A DNA stretch of 64,000 nucleotides from Phycomyces nitens. Its lineage: Eukaryota; Mucoromycota; Mucoromycetes; Mucorales; Phycomycetaceae. Positions 36,528 to 47,574 of the stretch are shown in pieces. Under the pieces are notes generated by a model, which was not told where the DNA came from, made no database searches, and saw only the letters and a list, made by a program, of their open reading frames with translations. A program made the translations under genes and the position numbers. The DNA is taken from contig JAHRBC010000002.1 in assembly GCA_022702545.1 (NCBI GenBank), positions 7,378,001 through 7,442,000 of the forward strand. The letters run 5' to 3'. Each line of letters opens with the position of its first letter. Position 1 is the stretch's first letter.

Positions 36528-36566
36528 GAGGTAATCAGGGAGCCCTCGGAGAGCGAGCAGCGCTCG
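36528..36566 (+). repeat. Helitron 3' terminal hairpin region
   Basis: GGGAGCCCTCGGAGAGCGAG leads into the stem CGAGC/GCTCG with loop AGC. The short Helitron has CAAGC/GCTTG: the two differences are compensatory, which argues the stem is functional. The element ends at the hairpin itself (CTCG or CTTG) rather than at the textbook CTRR. Confidence 0.75.
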
Positions 36567-37191
36567 TATTAGTATTAATAGTGATAAAATATTCGAACAT
36601 ACCAAGTACATTCCGTCCATTCGACTTCATCATTTTCATCTTTGGCCATTGCGATTGAAAGGAGTTGTTTTGAATCTACAAGATGAAGATTACTGATTAG
36701 CAACAGCAATAAAAAATAGTGCGCCCATTTACATTTTTCTTGTGCAAGCTTGAATAAAAGTGACTATAGGACACCTTTTAGATAATTGAAAAGATGTTAA
36801 AGATTATCTTTAATTGCGTGAAAAATTTTCAAGTACTTACCAGAGAGTATAAAGGAAGCAAAAAGTAAAAAGAGAGAGAAAAAGAGAAAATCGGGAAAAA
36901 AGAATCCATATGCATTTTTAGATTATAGTAAGCCCTAATAAATTATGAGAACAAAGGGATTATGAAAACTGTGTACCCAAGACTCTTTTTTTTTACTGTA
37001 CTCCAGATATATTTTTTAAAGATATAAATACAGTCTTTTATATATATATATAATACTATTGTTCTTATTTGACACTATACCTTATACTGCAAATTATAAT
37101 GTATGTTTATGTATTCAAAGAAATATATGTTAATATATATGGATTTATTTATGCTTATTATTTTATTTTATGTTAAAAAAATATTTAGAAA

Positions 37192-38423
37192 ATGTCTTCA
37201 AACCAGAGAAACTCAGGACGCAAAGCCAGAGCAAACCAAACTGCTCCCATTCACCGTGTTGCTGCTGGCCGTATTAGCCAGCATGAAATCTTTCCAAGGG
37301 CCCCCAGTAGCAGTGAGGAAAGTAGTCAAGGACAGACAGAAATGGCCACTGTCCTTGAAGACTTGAGGTTCCTCAAGTCCAGAATGGGAATGGTCTATGA
37401 CATTGCTGGCAAGACCAACCAGACCATGAGTACATTCATGGAAGCCCATGCCAGTGGTGTCCAGAGCAAGCTCCCTCTTGGCCAAGCTGGTCCCGTTGGA
37501 ATAGCTCCTTCTGTTGGCCCCTCCAGCTCACTTGGTACTAGTGATATGAGTGCGATTGTCTTGGTATGAATATTATTATTATTTTGTTAAAAAATATTTT
37601 CTAATAAATTATATCTAGGAATTCATTAATGAGAAGATGTGGAAGAAGAACCTCACGTCTAACGATCCTGCTCTGATTGCCAAGAATGAAGGCAAACAGA
37701 AATGGAATAAGGACAAGAAGATTAATCACCCAGACAATGTCAGGGTCATCAACTACTTGAGAGACTACATTCTCTTGCAGCCTCGTGCTGCTGGTTTTTG
37801 GCCTGGCATGGTAGTGCAAAAAATTAAAAACAATTACAAGTACTACCATCTCACTTCAAACATGAGTGAAGAGCAAGCTTCTGCCAAGAAGAGAAAGGTT
37901 CGGGCTAATACCAGGCTCGTCGAGGTTAGTATAAAGATGATTTGATATTTTTAATTTAATCTGAAAATTTTTATAGATCCACTTGCACAGGGTGGAGGCC
38001 TACAAACGTCACTGGAGGGCAATCGATGAGGAGATGGGCCATAAGCCTGAAAACCCTGATGAGATGGCCTATCTCCATGTCCTCCAGAAGGATGTGATGT
38101 CTGATAGTGAATCAGACATGGAAGACGTTGCGCCTGGTATTAGCATGCGTGTTCTTTGTGTTGCTCGTCCCAGTTGGAGAAGCAATGAGGTAATTAATAT
38201 TTTGTAGAGTGATGTGCTGATTGATGAGAAAAGACTGATAAATTTAATATAGTTGAACCGGCTTCTGGAGGTCATTGACCGTCTTGCAAGAGAAGATGAC
38301 CTGAGATGGTCATCAACAAAGACAAAGACAAAAATGCCCAGACAGCAAACATCAGTCAAGGAGATTCCTACCCCAAGTCACCTGACTTTGAATTTGCCTG
38401 TCTGGGTATTCAAAAATGAATAA
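37192..38423 (+). CDS. Family A accessory protein (gene 2), copy A3, 353 aa
   Basis: Exons 37192-37563, 37619-37924, 37977-38189 and 38253-38423 sum to 1062 nt, all phase 0. Exon 1 is basic then helical (EDLRFLKSRMGMVYDIAGKT). Exon 2 (306 nt) ends in a Lys/Arg cluster (KKRKVRANTRLVE). Exon 3 is acidic (DSESDMED) and ends VARPSWRSNE. Exon 4 ends LTLNLPVWVFKNE. Open throughout, although its transposase partner has a stop. The LINE begins 79 bp after its stop codon. A4 preserves most of exon 1 at 56687-56376. Confidence 0.82.
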
Positions 38424-38504
38424 ATCTTTGTTTTTGTCTTTTTTACTTTTAAACACATGATTCGCAAAACAAACTATGAAGTTATGATTAAGAACAAGAG
38501 AGTC

Positions 38505-40007
38505 ATGGCTCTTTCGCTTAAACAACCGGAACCCAATGGGTCCACCACCCATAACCACCCCTCATCACAACCTACCTCTGGCTCACCACTACCTCAACTA
38601 CCAACATCACCTACCAATGCTTTAGCCCCCTCGTACCTAGCCGTGGCTACACGTGGTGCTACTACCTTGCCCAAGAAACAACCTTTTTTCCTCCTCGGCG
38701 ATAAACTTTCTTCGACCTCCTGAATTTTGCGAGTTGGATCCTCCACATTTTCGGTTTTCTATGACACTCCCTTGGAATCCTCACCTTTGTTTGTCGGATT
38801 CTGGACGGCACTTCTTGAAGCATTCCCCAGAGGAACCAACTACGGCATCACTCTCCCCTCCCGCTCTGCTCCTACCATCTATGAACTTCGCCTAGCTAAT
38901 GAAGCGGACTGTGAACGTGCTTGTAACGAACCCATCTCTGTCGATGGCACCATCTTTGTGGCCTCTCGATCGGTACCTGTTGGCACTTCCCTGCTCCAAG
39001 TGTCGCTGTCAAAAATCCCTCGTGCGTCCTACCCCGTCCTTACCTCCAACCTTGTGAAATGCCTTTCCCCCTATGGCAATGTCCGAGAAATAGTAATCCA
39101 TGAAACTTTTGGTTTCTTTGACGCCACCGGTTATGTTACTCTAGAATGCCCACCCAACGATGCAGGCACCCTCTGCAACCTCACCTATCAAATCCCGTAC
39201 AATGAGAACTACACCATCCTCGGCACATGGGCACGAATGGGATTGCATTGTACATACTGCAAGCAAATGGGACACGAAGTGGATGCTTGCCCTGACAGAC
39301 CTTGTGAAACTCGCACTTGCTTTGGATGCTACCAAATAGGTCACCTCCGAGCCGCCTGCCCATACGAATCGGAGCCCACCAAACACTCCAAAAACAGTAA
39401 CAAACGTTCACGCAGACCTCATACAATGGAACCACAAGATCACACAATGGCCGATCTGTCTCCACCAAAAATGACCACTTTTGTCTCCCCACCAGGAGCT
39501 GCATCCGCCTCCATACATAACCCGGCCAACAAGCTTGGACTACCCCAGCCCAAGCCCAATGACAATGACAAAGACAAAGACAACGCCAACACCAACGCCA
39601 ATGCCAACGTCAACGCCAACGTCAACGTCAACGACCACACTTCAACTGACACAGGTGATATTGCCATTGAAGATATCGAAATCTCCCCCAACAAATCCTA
39701 CACGGAGATAGAGTCTGATACTGACATGGTCCACGCTGATTCTCTTGACAATGGAGGAAAACGAGTGCCCTTCTCCACTTCCAGCTGGACAAAGGTCCAG
39801 AAACGGGGCAAACACACTCCTGAGAATCCCACACATATAGCTGCCACCACAAAGTTGTCTACCAAAGGCCTCAGGCAACTCAGCACCCGCCTCTCATCCA
39901 CCCAATGCACCCTCTGCTCACGCTCCCTCTCTCCTGGTAACGCCACCCGCACTATCCTACTTGATCGCCAACAAGCCCTCGACGCAGAGGCCAACTCTAC
40001 CCAATGA
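38505..40007 (+). pseudogene. LINE ORF1, CCHC zinc-knuckle protein, one TGA
   Basis: 501 codons from ATG at 38505, with a single in-frame TGA at 38721-38723. The first 70 residues are Pro/Ser/Thr-rich. The middle has an RRM-like region (NEADCERACNEPISVDGTIF), then CX2CX4HX4C knuckles CTYCKQMGHEVDAC and CFGCYQIGHLRAAC near residues 248-280. A low-complexity (NAN/NVN) acidic tail follows. It would coat the LINE RNA. The stop overlaps the ORF2 start as ATGA, suggesting reinitiation. Confidence 0.8.
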
Positions 40008-43000
40008 TAAAAATTGGAACCATGAATTGCAGAGGGCTTCCTAAAGTCGGAAACCCCGAAACCCGGTCCTTTTTTATACGCCATTTACGCTCTCAGGGCA
40101 TTGATATTTTAGCCCTACAAGAAACCCATGCCTCCACACAGAATCTTCAAGACATTTTCGACCAACAGTTCCAAACATCCTCCTCCTTATGGTCACCACA
40201 CTGTGGTATTGTATCCCTCTCCCCTCATATTATTCTAACCAACTCTATACTCAGTCTATGTGGCAGATGTATCACCACCTCTGTCACTCATGTTGACAAT
40301 AACTTCTCTCCCTTTACGATATGTGTCATATATGCTCCCGCCTCTAAATCCCCACGCTATGAATTCCTCACCTCTCTACTCTCCTCACCCAAACTCCTCC
40401 CCGCCGATCCATCTAATTTTATCCTAGTGGGTGATTTCAATCATGCTCTCCATTCCAACTATGCTCTTGGCCGTCAAGCTCCTAATGAGTGGCTTACCTT
40501 CCTGACTAACCACCTTGTCAACTGTGTTACTCCTTCTGAGCAGCACCCACAACCCACTTTTCACCAAGCCTTGTCGTCTACTACAATTGACTACATTCTT
40601 GCATCTCCCGACCTTCATCCTCGCACGACTTCACCCCAAGTCAGTTATATCCACCAGAAGTGGTCAGACCACTGTCTCGTCATGGTTTGCTTGGCCCTAC
40701 CTTCCCTCAAGTCGTCTGGAAAAGGCCTCTGGCATGCCAATCCTCGCCTTGCACGTTTGACCTCCTTCTGCACCGACCTCAACACTCTCCTGTCCACTCT
40801 AATTCCTGCACTTCAACCCAACCTCTCCCCACAAGCCCAGTGGGATGTCATTAAAGCAGAAATCACTCGATTTATACAATGCTTCTCCCGCCATGCTCGT
40901 CCTTCCCTGAATGACCTGGAAGCAAGATTACAACAATGGCGTGACCGACTCATACACCGTTTTTGACGACAGCCCGCCCAGAATTTCCAATTGCCTATCG
41001 TGGAGCGCATGCTGCAACAAGTCCAGCTGGAACGTGTCGAAAACATGGCCCTCAGGGCTGGAAAACATTGGCGGGAACAAGGTGAGACCTCGGCGGGCTA
41101 CCTTAAACGCACCATTGCAACTTGACAATCCCGCAAGACCATCGCCAGCCTTTCCCACCCTGTCACCGATGCCATATGCACCACTCCCGACACCATGACT
41201 GAGGCAGCCGCTGCCTTTTATGAAAGCTTGTATCACCCAGACCCAATTGACCAATCTGCTCTGGACGACCTTCTATCCCATCTTCCTCCCAACCTTTGTC
41301 TGTCCGAGCACACACAGTCCTCCCTCACTCGTCCCCTATCTCTACATACCATTCGCACTGGCGCATCGCACACACCCACCTCAAGCAGTCCCAGTCCCGA
41401 TGGTTTACCATATGAGATCCTTCGTTTGATCCTGGATCATCCTGTGTGTGGCGATCTTGTATCCCGAGTTTACAATGACGCCCTGTCGAAAGGCATCTTC
41501 CCGGAATCCTGGAAATCCACCTGTGTTTGTCTCCTTCCTAAAAAGGGTGATCTCACCTCTCTCAAAAACTGGAGACCCATTGCTCTCATCAACACAGATG
41601 CTAAAGTCTTCACCCGCCTCTTGAATGCTCGCATGATTCACAGTGTCACATCTCTGGTCTCCCCCTACCAAACTGGATTTGTTCAGGGTCAATTTATTGC
41701 AGACAACGGCATGCTTACCAGGATGGTCATGGCTCAAGCAGCTAAAGAAGGCTCTACTGGCATCGGTCTTCTTTTAGACCAGGAGAAAGCATATGATAGG
41801 GTTCACCCCGAATATCTACGCCGTGTATTAACTCATTTTCGCTTTCCCTCCTCTCTTGTCACCTCCATATCTAACCTATTCTTCTCTACTAAGCTACAGA
41901 TCAACGTAAACAGCTTCTTCTTGCGCCCTCTGCCCCAAACTCGGGGTTTGCGTCAAGGCGACCCCTTGTCTCCCATCTTGTTCAACTTGGTGTTTGAGCC
42001 TTTGCTGCGACGAGTGATCCACGACCACTCTTTCATTGGCTTCTGTCCTTCGGTACCGGTGGGCCTTACCCCACTTCCACCCGTCAAACTCCTTGCATAT
42101 GCAGATGATCTGCTCGTTTTCCTGTCCAACCCTGGCCAACTATCTCTCCTTCACACCCACCTCAACACTTATGCTGCCGCCTCCAATGCCCGCATCAATT
42201 TACATAAAACGCAGGCTTTTTCTCTTTCTGGCTTGCCTTTGCCAGGCTGGGTCTCTCATCTACAGATCCACAACATCACTGACTGGCACGATAGAACCTC
42301 CCCATCTTCTCTTTGTTACCTCGGATTTCCCATTATTTCCTCAATTGCTCAATGAGATGCATTTGGACAATCCCTCCTTTCCAAGATCGAAAACAGTTGC
42401 ACCATTCATGGCTCGAGATCCCTATCTTTCCGTGGCCGCGCCACAGTCATGAACTCCCTCATCCTAGCCCAACTTTGGCACGTCCTTTGAGTTGTCTCCT
42501 TTCCCTCCGCTTTCCTGGAAAAAATACGTTCACTGATACGGCGTTTCTTCCATTTCTGCTCATTCCCTCCCATTGCCTTAGACACCCTCTGTCTTCCCCG
42601 CCTACAAGGCGGCCTTGGGATTCTCGACCCGGTCACGCAGCAGTGTGCCCTCCAACTTCGGTGGCTCCAACCTCTCATTCTCAACCCTTTAAACCCTCGT
42701 GGTTTAGTTCCTCCATGGATGTCATACCTTCTCAGATCCGATGACACTAACTGTGATCCCCTCCTCCCTTGGCTCTTCCCCGACGCCCGCCCTAGATCTC
42801 ATAACACACTTGGGTCACCTCTTCACCTAGTCTTGAAGGCCATGGATCACCTCCCATGCAACTTCGAGAACGTCTTAACCAACCTATCCACATGCCTTGT
42901 ACCACCACTGTCGTCCATGGTTACTAACCCCCACCCTCATCCTCCTTACCGCGCATTCTGGCATGACCTAAAAGTCCATCACCTCTACAAGATAGACCAA

Positions 43001-43801
43001 GACTTAGACACTCTAGTCCCAATTGATCCCTCACGCCCTCTTCCTAGGTCAATTACCCTCAAACGCATCCTACAACGCATCCTCGCACAAACTTTGGTCA
43101 GCCACCCTGTCCTTTTCCGTGCTTGTCTTCCCACTTTCATTCTCGAATCGCGAAATTTGGATATGCCTCCAAGAGGGAGCTCCCCAATCAACCTATCCTC
43201 TTTTCTCTCTGCCTTATCCCCTGGGCGACCATGGTCACGGCTCTCCACTCGCTCTTACCGAATGACCTGCTCCCAACACCGCACAAATGCTCGACCTATT
43301 GACCCTACCCTCCGTCCACAACAACTCCGGTCCTTTTGGTCTTTCGCACTCCCCCACCGTGCTCGAAACGTTTGGTTTTGTGGCCTACACCATAAACTCT
43401 CCTGCCGTGCTCTTCTCCACCGCTTGATACCGTCCACTGTAGCCTCTCCCCTATGTACAATTTGCCAACAATCTGCCGAGATGCAAGCCCATTTCCTCTT
43501 TGACTGCCCTCAAAAATCGGCGGTGTGGATAGGCATTTGGCTAGAGTTCTTTGGCTGTTTTCCTTCGCCTAGTACCCTTTCCACCGCATTCCATTCCTTC
43601 GTTTTTCCTTTAACACTGGACACCACCATTCCTGCTGCCTCGGTCTTTGGCCTGGCCGTACTCGCCATATGGGACCATCACTGGGCATTCCACTTTCAGT
43701 CTGTTCCTTTCCAACCATCTTCCGTCCTCCGCACAGCCCGCAAATCCATCTCTCAACTCTGCTCTGAACTTTCCCTCGACCCCCAGGACTCGTCTCCATA
43801 A
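40004..43801 (+). pseudogene. LINE ORF2: endonuclease-reverse transcriptase, four TGA
   Basis: One 1266-codon frame with TGA at 40964, 41123, 42353 and 42488 (first bases) and no frameshift. The apurinic-type endonuclease has IGTMNCRGL, LALQETHA, ILVGDFNHAL, TTIDYILAS and WSDHCLVMV. The RT has SPSPDGLPYEIL, NWRPIALINTDAKVF, LLLDQEKAYDRVHPEYL, GLRQGDPLSPILFNLVFEPL and the catalytic LAYADDLLVF. A C-terminal zinc domain (CTICQQSAEMQAHFLFDC) resembles zf-RVT. No RNase H is seen. The EN-RT order and zf-RVT-like end suggest a Tad/Jockey- or plant-LINE-like clade, not resolved. Confidence 0.88.
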
Positions 43802-43987
43802 TCACGAATCCATATATACTTTTAAAAAATAACCCCAAAAACATCATATAATTTATATGACCCACAAACAAATAGTAACTTTTCTCTCTCTCTCTCTCTC
43901 GTCTAACAGAGAACGTTACAAATAAACTTGAGCCAAAAGAGCTCCATACAAACAAAAAAAAGAACAAGAGAGATAAGATAAATATAT

Positions 43988-46900
43988 TTAGGCGGAAACC
44001 TTTCTAGGCAAAGGGACAACTAGTTTTTTGTTAATGTTACTACTAGATTTATAATCCACAATTGCAACAGGCAGGAGAATCCGATGGACAGGAAGAATGC
44101 TTTGAAAGTCAAGAGCCAAAAATTCATCCTTGTGAACCTCAATTCCTTCAACCTCTCTGGTGGTGTCTGATGTGGTCTTGAACCAGTTTACAAAAGCAAA
44201 GGTGTGTTGACTGTTGTAGGCATTTCCACGATGCGAAGAAGAAACAGCAGGACTAAATGTGTGAACAAATAGATACTGAATCTCTCCAACATACACGTAC
44301 ACTGCCTCTGTCTTTTTCTCAACAAATAATGCCTGGATGTATGACCCATGCTGACTTCTACCACTCCTTCCTTTGAATGTCTGGCCAAGGATACTGATGG
44401 ACTTGAGCATTTTGATCCAGTCATTGACAAAAGCAGAGGAAGTCATGTTGTCATTGCAGCTTTTGATATTTTTGTCATCGTGAATGACCTGGTAGTATTC
44501 TACTAGACAATCATATTCAAGTCTAGGCATCATGCTCATTGGTTTCTTTTTCAATGGCAGAGTTGAGGGCGGCAAAGGCTCATTACCATGGATTGTCATC
44601 AGTGGGTTCTCTGCTAATTCAAGGAAGTCAGGCAATGAGAAGGCAGATATGTCAAAGTACAGAATTGGGGTGGTGGCAATGTGTGGACTGATAGTCAACT
44701 TGCTAAATACATCTGAGAAATATTGTGCACTTGGTGTGCTTAGGAAACCGCAAACAAAATCTCCCTTTCTTGTGTCCTCAACAAAGCTTCTCATATATGT
44801 GGCCTCGAATCCACTTTTCCTGTTGGTATTGATATTCTTGAGGATACTGTTGTACCTCTCGAAACCGAAAAGCCAGTAGCTGTAAACTGGCCCAAAGTCC
44901 AGGATGGTTTCACGAAGGTGAAGATGTAAATACATGTTGGGAGAGAGGAGGTCAGGCTCATACAGTTGCTCACAACCTTTACCAAACTGCTCTAGATTGT
45001 TACGTGCGTCTTCAATATCATTCTCAGAGATACTTGGCTTTGTCAGACAACGGCAAGCATTGACAAAAAACATCCAGTTTTTGAACATTGGCAGTGGCAG
45101 CACGTTCTTTAACACCACGGGAGAGTACACCAAGCACCACGACTTCCACTCGTCAGCCTTCATGAATGGGAACCCCTTCCCAATCTTTGTCTTTAGTGCC
45201 GTATAGTCAGCTGGCAACTCCATTTTCTCCACCATCTTCTGCATGGCAACGAGTTTCCTACTGTCAATTAGACCATCTGCAACCCATCTCTCCATCATTC
45301 TCTTGGCAGTGCCTAAGAAAAGATTGTGCATTGGATCAATAATCGTGCAGCAGACAACGTCAAAGTACTGGAGACGATGCAGTTCGGACCAGCGAACACC
45401 ACTGGCAACTTCAAGGCGCTGCCTCTCAGCTTGAGTGGCTGTATTTCTCCAGACCTCAGCATCCTTACGATTATCATCTCTAGTGCGAAGGAGCCACTTT
45501 GAAGAATCAAATCCAGAATAATTAACAGAGCTCGTTCCAACTAACCGAGAGAATTGATGATTGCATTTATGACAGGCATTGGTACTGGTATGGGATGTGA
45601 ATCCACATACTTTTCTTGCAGCAGAGATATCACAAGCAACAACAAAGAGAGCAGCGCGGATTCTCACACCAGATGGACATTGGTACGTCTTGACCTTGAT
45701 ACCAATGTACAGATCTTCCAATTCATCAACAAGAGGTCTGAGATAGTTATTGATTTCAGACGTCTTTGCTTCTTTTGGCCCTGGCATTAATCCAACGAGG
45801 ATGACATTCTCCTTTTTAAACCTGACATCGCGAGGAAGATTGTTTACTGCCAAATAAATGGCACCACACGAATATGAGACACCATCAAATGGCTGAAACC
45901 AGTCAATATTCAGTGTTAACATTAGAGAGCGGCTGTCATCAACAAAGAGGTTGCCATTGATATCTTTAACACTGTTCCACATCGCACCATCATACACATC
46001 AAACATTGTCTTTTCTACTTTGGGACCACAATTCTAAGAGTTGATTTGGGTTTCGAAATCGGGCCGAGAAAAGAGAGTCTGCAGAGAGTGTTTGATTGAC
46101 TGGTACACATATGACTTCTTTGGGATTGTGGACGAACTGGACTTGAACAAGCTATGGCCACACAAGGCGCTGTTTCCAAACTTGTCAAAGGTACAGAAAA
46201 GAGGTGCATCATTGTTCTCATAAATACTGTGACATTCATCACATGCAACATATTTTTTGATTCCCTTTGTCAAGGTATTCATTCCTGCCATGCTTTTGAG
46301 ACCAGAGACACTTGATGGGACTCGGAAAGAATCACCAAAAAAATCCAAGATCTTGTTTATGATTGCAATCAAGATAATTGCGCCTTCATTGACAACGTAA
46401 AAGGAAATGAACAGGGCAAGAGCCTTGACCACAAAGCCGTGAATAAAACTCAATTCTGAGTTGAATTCTGAAAAATATCAACACAAAACACCTCATTAAT
46501 ATACAATCTATATAGATGGGTGTATTTGCATCTCAGGTACTACACAAACCTTCATTATCAAGCATCTCATCTTCACTTTCGTTATCAGAGTCAGAGTCAG
46601 AGTCACCAAACGAGCTGCATTCATCCTCTGCACCAAAAATGGCATCAGATTCAGAAAGAGGTAGGTTTCTAATGGGTTCTTGTACCCCCTCATGTCCTTC
46701 AATATCGTTTTCCAAGTCTGCCCAAGTGTAACAACATCGGTTTAATAAAAAAAACAATAAAATTTTAAGAAATCCTTACCACCAGACTCAAAATCCATAG
46801 CCTCTACATTGTCTACGGCCTCAAAGTATTGCTCTTCTTCATCAACAATTTCCATTGCTATTTAATTCGAAAACATATTTATTATTAATTAAATAATTTA

Positions 46901-47078
46901 CAAATTCAAATATAAAATATATCTTACATCTGCCACCGAAAAAACTGTTTTTGGCATCTTCTTTAAGCATATGACGCTTAAATGTTTGAACAGTGAGAAA
47001 ATCAAATCCTCCCTCTTTGTTCTTGCAAATAGAACATCTGCATTCTTTTGTTCTGGTAGATTTACGGATAGGAGCCAT
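43988..47078 (-). pseudogene. Tnp2-like transposase (gene 1), copy A3, one TAG
   Basis: Exons 47078-46928, 46857-46780, 46717-46550 and 46455-43988 sum to 2865 nt, 955 codons. The only lesion is TAG at 46034-46036, where A2 has Trp in QINKWNRGPK (here QINS then stop then NCGPK): TGG to TAG. Exon 1 has the finger CRCSICKNKEGGF and RTKE; exons 2 and 3 are acidic (DSDSDSDNESEDE); exon 4 has zinc ribbon CDECHSIYENNDAPLFC, TLNIDWFQPFDG, NNLPRDVRFKKEN, VACDISAARKVCGF, DPMHNLFLGTAKRMMERW and C-terminal LVVPLPRKVSA. Confidence 0.87.
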
Positions 47079-47330
47079 TGTTTAATAAATAATTTAAAAT
47101 GTTTTGGTTTAACAGTAAAGAAGATATATTCAGGTATAGTTTATTTGATATGATTTGAGTTTAATATTTATTTTTCATGCTACACTATTCTCTACAACCA
47201 ATAAAATCTATCTAAAATACAATTTTTTCTCTTAACTCACAAAAAAGGGCCTGAGCTAGAAAATTGACCTTTATATCCCATATCTTCTGTATCAACTACA
47301 CATATGGGAATTGGGGGTATTTTTGCAGTG

Positions 47331-47574
47331 TTTAGGTATTGATCTTTGTATAATTGGCAAGGAAAAGGGTTTATAATTATAGTTTATTTGTTGCTTTTTA
47401 TAGTTAAAATGTAACAGCCAAAAGATACAATCTGCTCTGTACCCAATAGAATACTCTTTACATTATCATTGGCGCCGAAAATAAGAAAAACTAGTTGAGT
47501 TGAATTATTCTTAATTTTATATCAAATAATAATTAATTTTGCCAAAGATAGAAACAATGGATTTTTGTAGTGTA
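47331..47574. repeat. Right-end piece of the element A3 landed in
   Basis: Between A3 and the Y copy. It ends GGATTTTTGTAGTG, a CACTA-type terminus, followed by TAT, which is the point where the Y sequence (3807 on, TATGTAGATAAAAC) resumes. No gene seen. Confidence 0.45.

Larger units (their letters stand above)
29612..36566 (+). mobile_element. Autonomous-type Helitron with two 5' ends
   Basis: The 5' end TCTATTCTCTTAAAATAATA follows A (29611); the 3' end is the hairpin CGAGC-AGC-GCTCG (36554-36566) followed by T (36567). The uninterrupted target survives in A4: complement of 57304-57276 reads AAGACAGAATA|TATTAGTATT, joining the two flanks exactly. It holds a satellite array, a second internal 5'-like end at 30998 and a Rep-helicase gene. 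Confidence 0.88.
29290..36915 (-). pseudogene. Family A gene 3 (copy A3), intron occupied by a Helitron
   Basis: Minus-strand exons: 36915-36844 (start MHMDSFFPIFSF, a hydrophobic exon ending at GTAAG), a segment near 36660-36620 (MAKDENDEVEWTECTW up to GTATG), then, beyond the Helitron, a short exon near 29566-29535 and a longer one near 29498-29290 (with EILFG and ESVMLST also found in A4). The Helitron at 29612-36566 lies in the intron after ECTW. A4 (56947-57610) has the same exons uninterrupted. Runs of A and T differ by single bases between copies, so the frame is decayed. Confidence 0.5.
38503..43959 (+). mobile_element. LINE (non-LTR retrotransposon), full two-ORF copy
   Basis: A 13-bp direct repeat AAGAACAAGAGAG (38490-38502 and 43960-43972) brackets a 5457-bp element with an A-rich tail. 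It starts two bases before the ORF1 ATG, so a short 5' leader may be missing. ORF1 has zinc knuckles, ORF2 has endonuclease and reverse transcriptase. It landed between the convergent 3' ends of A3 genes 2 and 1 and disrupts neither. Confidence 0.92.
28738..47330. mobile_element. Family A transposon, copy A3, split by Helitron and LINE
   Basis: Ends at 28738 (CACTGCAAAAATATCCCC) and 47330 (complement CACTGCAAAAATACCCCC) are inverted repeats of over 30 bp with few mismatches. Flanks are TTA and TTT, a poor duplication. Removing the Helitron (6955 bp) and the LINE with one target repeat (5470 bp) leaves about 6.2 kb, the usual family A size. Order: gene 3 (minus), gene 2 (plus), gene 1 (minus). 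Confidence 0.8.

Noticed and set aside
39440..39694. Leu/Ala-rich minus-strand frame resembling a membrane protein
   Set aside because: Antisense of the Asn/Asp/Lys repeat tail of LINE ORF1.
40004..40007. ATGA overlap taken as bacterial-style operon coupling
   Set aside because: It is the known ORF1-ORF2 arrangement of LINEs; the surrounding genes have spliceosomal introns.
38721..42490. TGA as a sense codon in this organism
   Set aside because: TGA predominates among in-frame stops, but intact genes (15412-17505, A2 genes 1 and 2) contain none, and TAA and TAG stops occur too; CpG decay explains the excess.
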